Shown here in pieces: positions 48,401-52,384 of a DNA stretch of 64,000 nucleotides. This DNA comes from Cristatella mucedo (Eukaryota > Bryozoa > Phylactolaemata > Cristatellidae), in the NCBI GenBank assembly GCA_009760855.2, contig WPIO01000005.1, forward strand, positions 9,311,501-9,375,500, written 5' to 3'. The translations under genes were made by a program, and so were the position numbers. Below the pieces are notes generated by a model, which saw only the letters and a list, made by a program, of their open reading frames with translations, was not told the origin of the DNA and searched no databases. The number at the start of each line of letters is the position of its first letter. Positions within the stretch are counted from its first letter, which is position 1.

Positions 48401-50874
48401 ACCCAGATTTCGTACAGATTCAACAGGACATATGCTGGCAGAGCTGATTGTGAGTGTTAGCCTTTCTAATTACCGAATCACACTTGTTTGCACCTAAATA
48501 GTAAGTCGGTTTTATCATCATTAAATCTAAGAAAATTTGCTGTTATCCATGTGCAGATGTCATCAATAAATGCAGCAAGGGAGTTGAGAGAATTCGAGGT
48601 GCTCGAAGGCTGGGAGAGATCAAAGCAAAAGTACAGCTGAGTGTCATCCGCATAGAAGTGAAAGCCTCGATTGTGCTTGGCAATCACATCAGGAAGAGGA
48701 AGCGTATAAACCATAAAAAGAGCTGGACCAAGCACAGTGCTCCGAGGTACCCCATATTTCAGAGGTACCTCGGATGATATATGTCTATTCAGAGCACCAC
48801 TCTGGAATCTACCACTGAGATAGGACCTGAACCATTGCAATGAAGTGCCAGTGATGCCCAGGCGAGATGAGAGGCGCTCAAGAAGGACTTGGTGATCGAT
48901 AGTGTCAAAAGCTGCCGAAAGATCGAGCCAAACAAGCAGAGATACTCTACCCATTTCTGAATTCCTAAGGAGGTCGTTGTACACCCAAAGCAATACTGAC
49001 TCTGTGGTGATTAGCTCTGAAACCAGACTGGAACTTACTAGCAAAGTTTGCAGCATCAATATATGAGTTCAGCTGGTCTGCCACGACTCGTTCCAGTGTC
49101 TTTGATAGGTAGAAGTGAGACTGGGCGAAAGTTGCTCAAGCTCTCTTGGTCTAGTGTTGCTTTCTTGAGTGATGGCCTGACTAAAGCCTTTTTGAGAGGT
49201 GCTGGGACATGACCTGAGGCTAATGACATATTAATGACGTTAGTTATGTATGGCAGCAGCAGATGCAATGCATCGTAGAAGCAGGACAGCCGGAATAGGG
49301 TCCAACAGACTAGTTGTCTTCTTTAATTGGGATATGAAGTTCAAAATGGCGTAGGGGGCAAAATGGCAATGGGCATGGTGGTGGTGGTGGTGGTGGGGGA
49401 AGCAGATTCGAACTGAGCAGCAGCAGCAGCCTAGAGCAGCAGCACAAGTAGTGTCAGCCTGAAGCAGCCTCTTTGGCCCTCTTTGGCGGTGGCAGGCCAC
49501 ACAGTCTAGCGAGGTATTGCAGGGGCTTGACACAAGAGATGATGTGCGTTATGGGCTGAGAGCAAGAGCGTGGTAGCGGCAGAAGCAGCTCGTGCAGACG
49601 TGTAGCCCTGCTAGCTATCCATTCACGAGTGTAATGCATGCGCAGGCCCGACGATCGACATGGTGAGCCAGTGCCCAAGCAAGCCACCACCACAGACAAG
49701 CGACTCCCACATTATCGTCTTGCTAGCAATGAGGCTTGCTGGCAATGGGGACCGTCGGCAGCCAGCACAAAGGTTGGTGTGCGTAGACCCCAGCAAGTGT
49801 TTACTCGAATGACAGGCAAACAGAGCCCAAGTAGCCGGCCACGAATCCTGCTCTGCTCACCGTGCGTGGGCAAAGCTCTGCGGCAGCTGGAGTCCACCAC
49901 AGGAGCAGGAGGAGGAGGAGGAGAAGGAGCAGGATCAGGTGGTGGAGAAGGAAGAAGATGAGGAGGAGTAGGAAAAGGTTGCGGAGGCTCGGTCTTAGAT
50001 GGTCTTAGTCGGGGCTCCAGCGAGAGACGACGGTGCGTTCGTACCGCAGAGCGAAGCTGAGCTCCGAGCAGAGGCTGCCTCACTGGATTGGCCAAGAGAC
50101 GGTTGCGTCGGAGTGGGTTGACAAGCAGCCACCGGCATCGTGATACGCGGAAACCGAATGTGGTATCCAAAATGGTAATAATATAGTAATATGGAAATGT
50201 AAAAGCTAGCTGATTCAGCACTCAGACTCGTTTATACTCGGAGGCAGAAGAGCCGTGGCGGCTATGACTGGCGCTTGCCAGCGAGCGATTGAGAATTGCA
50301 TTGCAACCAGCACTCGAACGCACGACTCATCAACAGCAGAACGGCCGGCTGTCCTTGCCTTTGCCGTCTCTCACATTCGGCTAAATGGACAGCCTGGACT
50401 GACAAGACGAGTGCACATTCCCAGGAGGGCCCCCAGGCACTCGACTTCATTTCCCGTTAGCCGGCCCGAACCAGCAGAGTTGATTTCGCCGCCAGCGACC
50501 GACTCAATGCACGATATCTGACCTGTCTATCTCTCGACGCCCCTCCGAATGTGCGCACGGTAATTTCGTCCGTCGGTCCCCCCCCCGCCGCGTTCGCGTT
50601 AACTTTGTAAGGCTACGTCAGCTGGAAATACACAACTAGGTTGCGGCTTGTCGGTAGCGCAGTCCGGCTCGAGGGAGGGGGTCGGTGAGCTTCAAACAGC
50701 ACCGCAGATCGTGCCGCCGCGACGAAACTTACCTGCCAAAGCCGCTGTGTCGTCAGCGTCGCTATCGCCACCGGCGCCGAGTTCGCTACGCCAGTACAAG
50801 GCCGCGTAGAGGACGACCGCCGTCGCGAGCCCGGCTGCCAAAATGCGGGCTACGGTGGAGCGCAGCGCAGCCAT
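15286..50874 (-). CDS. MGAT4: GnT-IV glycosyltransferase (MGAT4 type, GT54), 12 coding exons
   Basis: Join on the minus strand, 5' to 3': 50733-50874, 46788-46905, 45392-45633, 43415-43598, 42848-42961, 38442-38517, 35672-35786, 28701-28819, 22677-22772, 17138-17328, 16086-16219, 15286-15464. All introns are GT-AG, every phase agrees, and the 1710 nt encode 569 residues plus stop (vertebrate MGAT4A/B are about 535-548). Family role: UDP-GlcNAc:alpha-1,3-mannoside beta-1,4-GlcNAc transfer on N-glycans in the Golgi, as a metal-dependent type II membrane protein. Seen: membrane anchor at residues about 9-28, a stem to about 165, the conserved runs [45 protein letters not shown] (293-296) and ALFQHIG (about 387-393), then [14 protein letters not shown] and a C-terminal lectin-like region. 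It appears intact. I cannot tell MGAT4A/B from MGAT4C ancestry. The weakest boundaries are the 3' end of exon 9, the 5' end of exon 10 and the C-terminus. Confidence 0.92.
16086..16219 (-). CDS. MGAT4: MGAT4 exon 11: lectin-like domain
   Basis: Residues 466-510. [20 protein letters not shown] then IEVLP corresponds to vertebrate [25 protein letters not shown]. Acceptor CTGTTACAG, donor GTAAGT. It enters in phase 2, matching exon 10, and leaves in phase 1. A C11 run and a decoy AG lie about 50 bp upstream, but using that site brings a stop into frame. Confidence 0.92.
16220..17137. other. MGAT4 intron 10
   Basis: Contains an AT-rich GAT/AAT-biased stretch (16730-16860) and a CA-rich stretch (about 16990-17065). 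The 100- and 129-codon plus-strand frames here are low-complexity artefacts. Intron 11 (15465-16085) shows nothing recognisable. Confidence 0.6.
17138..17328 (-). CDS. MGAT4: MGAT4 exon 10: lectin-like domain
   Basis: Residues 403-465. [15 protein letters not shown] corresponds to vertebrate V-N-P-P-A-E-V-S-T-S-L-K-V-Y-Q, then [17 protein letters not shown] to F-W-A-I-T-P-I-A-G-D-Y-I-L-F-K-F. Donor GTGACA. The acceptor GTGCAG at 17329-17330 fits phase 0 from exon 9; AG sites further in are possible, so the first ten or so residues are less certain. Confidence 0.9.
17515..17600 (+). mobile_element. LINE-A 3' tail scrap
   Basis: CTAGAAAGAGAGTACGTTCT then TGAGGGTGTTATACAAATG and (TTA)n: the hairpin and tail only. 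Confidence 0.75.
17985..18118 (+). mobile_element. SINE1 degenerate copy
   Basis: B box GGGTTTGAGCCC at about 18005, then CCTTTATTGCTCACT, GATAGCCGCTAAGGCTCTTC and GCTATATACAAAGC. The A-box half is missing or decayed. Confidence 0.7.
19165..19335 (+). mobile_element. SINE1 degenerate copy
   Basis: A-box-like TGGACCAGGGGTAAGC at about 19173, decayed B box, then CCTTCATTGCTCACTGCAGG, GTGATAGCCACCAAGG and GAGGCTGTTGAATAAGCTGA. Confidence 0.65.
21095..21200 (+). mobile_element. SINE1 degenerate copy
   Basis: B box GGTTCGAGTCCTGC, then AGTGATAGCCACTGCGGCTC and GATGAAGCTGCTAAA. 5' part decayed. Confidence 0.65.
22391..22564 (-). mobile_element. SINE1, near full length
   Basis: Nearly identical to the copy at 8505, including the tail, the 11-bp inverted repeat and both pol III boxes; flanked by an A run at 22383-22392. 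It lies about 110 bp from MGAT4 exon 9, in the gene's orientation. Confidence 0.92.
22677..22772 (-). CDS. MGAT4: MGAT4 exon 9: link to lectin-like domain
   Basis: Residues 371-402. [18 protein letters not shown] matches vertebrate F-R-P-S-L-F-Q-H-V-G-L-H-S-S-L-S-G. The acceptor is GGTTGTAG. The donor GTGGGT was chosen because it keeps phase 0 and lies just after the conserved block; a later GT is possible. A CTG/CAG-rich repeat occupies the adjoining intron. A longer open frame covers the same bases in another frame but has no family similarity. Confidence 0.9.
22800..22916. repeat. CAG/CTG-rich repeat next to exon 9
   Basis: Imperfect CAG/CAA/CAC runs at 22804-22843 and a CAGCAGCAGCTGCTGCTGCTG run at about 22885-22910. 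On the minus strand this supplies the CTG/TTC tract upstream of the exon 9 acceptor. Confidence 0.85.
22917..25084. other. MGAT4 intron 8, GC-rich unassigned part
   Basis: Many short overlapping frames on both strands (up to about 119 codons) and no domain I recognise. 24.45-24.75 kb is very GC-rich. No LINE or SINE visible. Confidence 0.45.
25085..25236. repeat. About 30-bp tandem repeat, five decayed copies
   Basis: GACAGCAAATGTTCTC-type cores begin near 25098, 25128, 25157, 25186 and 25217, each followed by an A/T-rich spacer with ACTTAA or similar. Confidence 0.9.
25568..25700 (-). mobile_element. SINE2 copy
   Basis: Reverse order: LINE-A-type tail (GCCCTAAGAGAACTTAATTT then GGGGCTTTACATATG), a CACGACCTTGGTCGT inverted repeat, and an A-box region GTGAGCACCTTACCCCTGAG. 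Confidence 0.75.
25975..26285 (+). mobile_element. LINE-A 3' fragment
   Basis: ORF end ([20 protein letters not shown]), 3' UTR with the duplicated GTGCATG/CTAACCA units, hairpin (AAAGCGCCTAGAACGAGATT ... GGGATGCTTTATCAAGTGC) and (ATT)n at 26265-26278. Confidence 0.9.
26286..28700. other. MGAT4 intron 8, remaining unassigned part
   Basis: A 160-codon plus-strand frame (26926-27408) has no known domain. A (TC)n microsatellite lies at 27729-27758. GC-rich DNA follows at 27.75-28.03 kb. No transposon recognised. Confidence 0.45.
28701..28819 (-). CDS. MGAT4: MGAT4 exon 8: C-terminal part of GT54 domain
   Basis: Residues 331-370. [19 protein letters not shown] then [18 protein letters not shown] follows the vertebrate pattern (F-x-A-P-D-L-T-L-I-V-E-F, K-P-I-D-W-L-L, V-K-V-C). 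Acceptor TCATTGTAG, donor GTAAGC. It sits between two of the longest introns (6.9 kb and 5.9 kb), both rich in repeats. Confidence 0.93.
28840..28920 (-). mobile_element. LINE-A tail scrap
   Basis: (AATAAT)n, then AGCACTCTTGGAGAACTAAA and CTCTAGGCACTTTACAG: the reversed hairpin end. It lies 20 bp from exon 8. Confidence 0.8.
28921..29589. other. MGAT4 intron 7, unassigned part
   Basis: AT-rich, with no gene or repeat recognised. Similar unassigned stretches in this intron are 33.35-35.1 kb and 35.44-35.67 kb. Confidence 0.4.
29590..29700 (+). mobile_element. SINE2 copy
   Basis: Starts in the CCCGACCAAGGTATGGCTGA hairpin, B box GGGCTCGAGCCCC, then GTGAAGCGCCTGAATAGAG ... TTGGGGCGCTATATAAGTG: a LINE-A-type tail. 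The A box is truncated. Confidence 0.85.
30001..30172 (+). mobile_element. SINE1, near full length
   Basis: GAGCCGTGATGGTGCACTAGG (A box), CGGCCTGAGGTCGTGGG hairpin arm, GGTTCGAATCC (B box), then TCGCTATACAAAAGATACTG and a T run. Confidence 0.92.
30180..30800 (+). mobile_element. LINE-B relic, RT C-terminus to 3' end
   Basis: TCTGTCTAAGCTAGGCTACTG matches the V-L-S-R-L-D-H-C-N block. Later come GGTCCTAGACTGTGGAACTT and a decayed 3' UTR (CTACAAAAAACTCTCCAGGG). More decayed than other LINE-B copies; has a G13 run at 30416-30428. Confidence 0.8.
31240..32745 (+). mobile_element. LINE-B relic with RT core, split by an inverted LINE-B
   Basis: RT peptides [20 protein letters not shown] and [13 protein letters not shown] (31330-31480), then [14 protein letters not shown]. 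After the interruption at 31768-32026 come [20 protein letters not shown] and [11 protein letters not shown], the 3' UTR and the GGAGTTACTGACGGAAATGC end at about 32720. Frameshifted, but with long open stretches. Confidence 0.9.
31768..32026 (-). mobile_element. LINE-B 3' fragment inserted in reverse inside LINE-B
   Basis: TAATGAAATGTAATGTATCTCC begins the reversed 3' end and the fragment ends near GTCGGCAGTT. Without it the host reads CCAAGAT/TAGGAGCTG, exactly as in the uninterrupted copy at about 57960. Any target duplication is only one or two bases. Confidence 0.92.
33205..33345 (+). mobile_element. SINE2, most complete copy
   Basis: A box TGGTCCAGCGGTTAAGG, then CGGCCAAGGTCTGGCCG hairpin, B box GGGCTCGAGCCCC, then TGTAAAGCGCCTGAATAGAG ... 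CTCTTGGGGCGCTATACAAA. A tRNA-like head joined to an L2-type tail. Confidence 0.92.
35110..35440 (+). mobile_element. Decayed LINE, RT C-terminal region
   Basis: [13 protein letters not shown] followed by [11 protein letters not shown]-like and [11 protein letters not shown]-like peptides echoes the Q-N-S-A-A-R ... H-I-T-P-L-L ... L-H-W-L-P block of L2/CR1 RTs. The family is uncertain. Confidence 0.5.
35672..35786 (-). CDS. MGAT4: MGAT4 exon 7: EDD catalytic motif
   Basis: Residues 293-330. It begins with L-E-D-D, the acidic motif taken to bind metal and nucleotide sugar in GT54, then [13 protein letters not shown] and [13 protein letters not shown], parallel to vertebrate N-Y-F-N-T-I and W-M-I-L-E-F-S-Q-L-G-F-I-G. 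The acceptor is CTGCTGCAG. The donor GTTCGT is unusual, but the next GT would put a stop in frame. Confidence 0.94.
36040..36120 (+). mobile_element. LINE-A tail scrap
   Basis: GTAAAGCGCCTAGAAAGAGA then GGGTGCTTTATCAAGTGC and (ATT)n. Only the 3' hairpin and tail. Confidence 0.85.
36482..36632 (+). mobile_element. SINE1 degenerate copy
   Basis: GGCCTGGGGTTAAGATGC (A-box region), GGGTTCAAGTCCTGC (B box), GCTTTATTGCCCACTGCAAT, and GGGGCTGTTAAATAAGCTAA at the end. Confidence 0.75.
36633..37865. other. MGAT4 intron 6, GC-rich unassigned DNA
   Basis: GC-rich DNA with long frames on both strands. A plus frame opens at 37114 and runs on into the LINE-B that follows (414 codons in total). I find no domain in its first 250 codons. 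A perfect 18-bp inverted repeat lies at 37285-37325. Confidence 0.5.
37285..37325. repeat. Perfect 18-bp inverted repeat, 5-bp loop
   Basis: TGCCTGAGATGGCCCACC, loop GCAGG, then the exact reverse complement. GC-rich, so it would fold stably as RNA or DNA. Confidence 0.97.
37866..38410 (+). mobile_element. LINE-B 3' half
   Basis: Begins TTTGACCACGTGTCTCCTTT. The RT C-terminus [20 protein letters not shown] ... [14 protein letters not shown] is open to its stop, then a 3' UTR ending GTTATAGACAGAGATACATT. It ends about 30 bp from exon 6, antisense to the gene. Confidence 0.92.
38442..38517 (-). CDS. MGAT4: MGAT4 exon 6: GT54 domain
   Basis: Residues 267-292, only 76 nt. [16 protein letters not shown] then KYYVQ matches the vertebrate W-R-T-K-Q-N-L-D-Y-C-F-L-M segment, and the exon stops directly before the catalytic acidic motif. 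Acceptor CTCTCTGCAG, donor GTAAGG. A 10-bp tandem repeat lies about 50-100 bp upstream in intron 5. Confidence 0.95.
38571..38615. repeat. 10-bp tandem repeat (TGTCTGCCAG), about 4.5 copies
   Basis: Exact 10-bp units in intron 5, about 55 bp upstream of the exon 6 acceptor as read on the minus strand. Confidence 0.95.
38616..39959. other. MGAT4 intron 5, unassigned part
   Basis: GC-rich to about 39.15 kb with overlapping short frames; AT-richer after that. No gene or repeat recognised. Confidence 0.45.
39960..42320 (+). mobile_element. LINE-A relic, longest copy (endonuclease end to tail)
   Basis: 40.0-40.15 kb may hold endonuclease remnants ([12 protein letters not shown]-like after frame correction). 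40.44-40.75 kb matches the linker copy at 7.5 kb. 41.08-41.45 kb is the RT start, 41.75-41.9 kb the RT C-terminus, and 42.24-42.32 kb the tail (TTAGTTCTCTTAGGGTGCCA then ATTATTACTATT). Many deletions. Confidence 0.7.
42321..42847. other. MGAT4 intron 5, exon-proximal part
   Basis: CA/TG-rich in places (ACATGCACATGTATACA). No gene or known repeat. Intron 4 (42962-43414) also shows nothing recognisable. Confidence 0.5.
42848..42961 (-). CDS. MGAT4: MGAT4 exon 5: GT54 domain
   Basis: Residues 229-266. [20 protein letters not shown] is nearly the vertebrate motif (S-G-L-V-E-V-I-S-P-P-E-S-Y-Y-P-D-L), one of the most conserved in GT54. Acceptor ATTTGCAG, donor GTGAGC, phase 2 in and out. The 453-bp intron between it and exon 4 is among the shorter ones here and shows no recognisable repeat. 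Confidence 0.95.
43415..43598 (-). CDS. MGAT4: MGAT4 exon 4: start of GT54 domain
   Basis: Residues 168-228. It reads [17 protein letters not shown] then [11 protein letters not shown], matching the GT54 opening (vertebrate form: VMGIPTVKREVKSYL then ETLHSLI). The acceptor TTTCACTAG has a pyrimidine tract and the donor is GTAAGT. The frame is closed by a stop just upstream of the acceptor, so this exon cannot extend far 5'. It carries an NVS sequon. Confidence 0.93.
43840..45010 (-). mobile_element. LINE-A relic in intron 3
   Basis: Tail-proximal AGAGAACTTAATCTATTTAT at 43855, 3' UTR, RT C-terminus around 44.4 kb, and RT peptides [20 protein letters not shown] at about 44760-44820 and [21 protein letters not shown] at about 44900-44960. 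Sense to MGAT4. Confidence 0.8.
45392..45633 (-). CDS. MGAT4: MGAT4 exon 3: stem to catalytic-domain junction
   Basis: Residues 87-167, the longest exon (242 nt). The acceptor is GATTCAG; the donor GTATGA is acceptable. Entry phase 2 and exit phase 1 fit both neighbours exactly. The Ser/Gly-rich linker ([14 protein letters not shown]) ends in [17 protein letters not shown], which lines up with the LQPAVQIGNGRTG segment just before the vertebrate catalytic domain. An NLT sequon is present. Confidence 0.85.
45634..46787. other. MGAT4 intron 2
   Basis: An AT-only stretch at about 45850-45920 (ATTATATTATTATATATATT) and otherwise unrecognised DNA. Confidence 0.6.
46788..46905 (-). CDS. MGAT4: MGAT4 exon 2: stem region
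   Basis: Residues 48-86. The acceptor follows a T-rich tract (TGTGTTTTAG) and the donor is GTAAGT. It enters in phase 1 and leaves in phase 2. The peptide ([20 protein letters not shown], then [14 protein letters not shown]) is amphipathic, as expected for the coiled-coil-like stem of GnT-IV, with one NVS glycosylation sequon. Similarity to vertebrate stems is weak; the call rests on phase, splice sites and position. Confidence 0.8.
47262..47494 (-). mobile_element. LINE-A tail copy 1 of a head-to-tail cluster
   Basis: (AATAAT)n, GCACTTTACATTTGCTGC hairpin arm and 3' UTR to the GGGCACACAAATTACGACTC region, stopping where the next copy's (AAT)n begins. Confidence 0.88.
47495..47818 (-). mobile_element. 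LINE-A tail copy 2 of the cluster
   Basis: A (AAT)n run at about 47498-47526, hairpin, 3' UTR and the start of the ORF end (TTTTTAGGTTCCTTTTAAAT), truncated at about 47818. Confidence 0.88.
47819..49370 (-). mobile_element. LINE-A, best-preserved RT
   Basis: Lacks the last part of the 3' UTR. On the minus strand 49360-48480 reads [63 protein letters not shown] and [14 protein letters not shown], in RT domain order: a 193-codon open frame (48478-49059) plus a second frame. Then [14 protein letters not shown]-like remnants near 48.2 kb. RT catalytic YADD is intact; the whole is frameshifted. Confidence 0.93.
49371..50203. other. MGAT4 intron 1, unassigned with (GGT)n
   Basis: A (GGT)n run at about 49377-49396 sits at the 5' edge of the LINE-A copy. 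A GGA/GAA-rich stretch lies at 49905-49975. The 169-codon minus frame (49712-50221) includes a Pro-rich low-complexity part from that stretch and is not credible. Confidence 0.5.
50204..50350 (-). mobile_element. SINE1 degenerate copy
   Basis: Reversed tail GCTAGCTGATTCAGCACTCA, GAGCCGTGGCGGCTATGACT, GGCGCTTGCCAGCGAGCGAT, and B box region CAGCACTCGAACGCACGAC. Confidence 0.75.
50733..50874 (-). CDS. MGAT4: MGAT4 exon 1: start codon and signal anchor
   Basis: Encodes residues 1-47 plus one base. A short N-terminus with Arg5 and Arg10 leads into a hydrophobic stretch ([18 protein letters not shown]), the usual type II Golgi anchor layout, then an acidic segment (GGDSDADD) that begins the stem. 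The donor GTAAGT is strong. The start was chosen because this ATG opens directly into the anchor, as in vertebrate MGAT4. Another ATG lies four bases upstream, out of frame. Confidence 0.88.
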
Positions 50875-51060
50875 TCATCTCGAGCGGTCGAGATTGAGCC
50901 GAGTGCTATCTCGTTCTGTAGACGCGCACAGCGGGCGACGCCGGCGGCCAGCCGCCAGCACGGTAGCGAATCGATTAAAACGCGCATTGTCCGCCCCTTT
51001 TCTCACAGGGGCAGCAGCATCCACTCTTGGTACCACATGGTACCGCCCTTCGTAGCGACA
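50875..51060 (-). promoter_or_regulatory. CpG-rich 5' flank of MGAT4 (probable promoter/leader)
   Basis: The stretch just upstream of the MGAT4 ATG is GC- and CpG-rich (ACGCGCACAGCGGGCGACGC and similar), unlike the AT-richer surroundings. This is typical of an animal housekeeping promoter and 5' leader. I see no clear TATA box or initiator, so the transcription start is undefined. An out-of-frame ATG begins at 50878. Confidence 0.45.
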
Positions 51061-51074
51061 GTGAACGGCATGAA

Positions 51075-51165
51075 TTAATAAAAGTATTAATGCATTTGCA
51101 TAGCGCCCTCAGATAACTTGATCTCTTTCTTAGCACTTTGCATATGCTGTAAAGTGTAATGCCCC
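51075..51165 (-). mobile_element. LINE-A tail scrap
   Basis: ATTAATGCATTTGCATAGCG, CCCTCAGATAACTTGATCTC, TTAGCACTTTGCATATGCTG: the reversed hairpin end, about 200 bp upstream of the MGAT4 ATG. Confidence 0.82.
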
Positions 51166-52069
51166 GTGATTACGAACTATAAGCTTTGCTGCTGATTTAG
51201 ACCTGAGCTGGTTATGAGATAGCTGCGATAAGCCGATGCTTACGAGCAGCGCAATGTATAAAAATATCTGAAAGTGAATACAGTAGAAATTATGACCTGG
51301 CAAATATATAAGGCGTGTGCCTGACAGCAGTCGCTCTCCTGGAGCAGCGGTCCGCCGGTCGGCGAGTCCTAGCACTGAGCGTGAGCGGCAGTAAGCCTGC
51401 TTAGCCGGGTTTAAGCCTCGTTTTGATGACGTGTTTTGCTTCCTACCAACTCCGGAGTCTTCGGCGTATACGTCACCAATACGGAGGGGGTGGTCCTGAC
51501 TTTGGGAAAACTTGGCGAAGATTCGGTAGCTAAACGCTGTTCTACGTTTTCAGCCTACTCAGCAAGTCACCAGCCATAGACGCCGTTGCTGCCACGCCTA
51601 CTACGTTGCTTAGCAAAGAATGGCGGATGACTTGACCTGCGAAATCGTCATTGCGTTCCTGGCGAGTACCTGTTTATGGGACACACTGCGTTTGGTATTT
51701 AGGAATCATTTTTGAGGCGGCGAGCGATAAAGGCCATAGTGAATAGGTTTCATTCTACCGGTAATTGCGTTAGTAAAGCCTGCCCGTAGAGAGAAATGCG
51801 GTAGCTATCCCATGAATGCTCAGTGGGCGGAACGAGTAGGAAACCAGACCAGGGGCTGGACAGCCGTCAAAACCGCCTAGAAACCGCAAGACCATAGTAA
51901 GACTCGAGTGGGTAGGAAGCAAGGCTCGCGGTCTAAACCAGGCTTGCGACGGCGTTGCTTTCAGCGTCGCATTCAGAATATTTAACGCTGTGTTGCTATC
52001 GTTGGCGCAAAGCTAGCTTCAGGTCTTTGCAGAATGCACGTGTTGTAATACGGCAGAAAATATTCATTT
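51166..52069. other. Unassigned DNA upstream of MGAT4
   Basis: No gene or repeat recognised. The CACCGGTAATTGCG-style mixed-composition sequence shows no long frame. Confidence 0.4.
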
Positions 52070-52196
52070 GTATAGCGCCCCAAGAGAACTTAATCTCTAT
52101 TCAGGCGCTTCAAATGTGCCTCGGGGCTCGAACCCACGACCTCAGCCAGACCTTGGTCGGGGCGAGCACCTTAACCGCTGGACCAAACCAGCTCGG
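52070..52196 (-). mobile_element. SINE2 copy
   Basis: Reversed: TTTGTATAGCGCCCCAAGAG, TCTCTATTCAGGCGCTTCAA, B box GGGGCTCGAACCC, hairpin CAGACCTTGGTCGGGGC, A-box region CACCTTAACCGCTGGACC. Confidence 0.92.
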
Positions 52197-52384
52197 CAAA
52201 AACAAGTGAGGGCTTCGCGGTCATGACAAAAGGAAGAATTGCTAGAGGCGCAATTTATGAAATTTGCGCCGTTTATTTCGTGACATTCACACGAAGCACC
52301 GGTAATAACAACTTGTCAAACCGTCTTAGAACTGGACCATTAACAATACCGCATCATTAGTTGACGTTGCCGGTATAACCAAGG

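Noticed and set aside
48478-49059. Functional LINE-A reverse transcriptase
   Set aside because: The YADD motif is present, but the element is frameshifted on both sides and lacks most of its 3' UTR.
49712-50221. 169-codon minus-strand frame with Pro-rich part
   Set aside because: Produced by the GGA/GAA-rich low-complexity stretch read in reverse.
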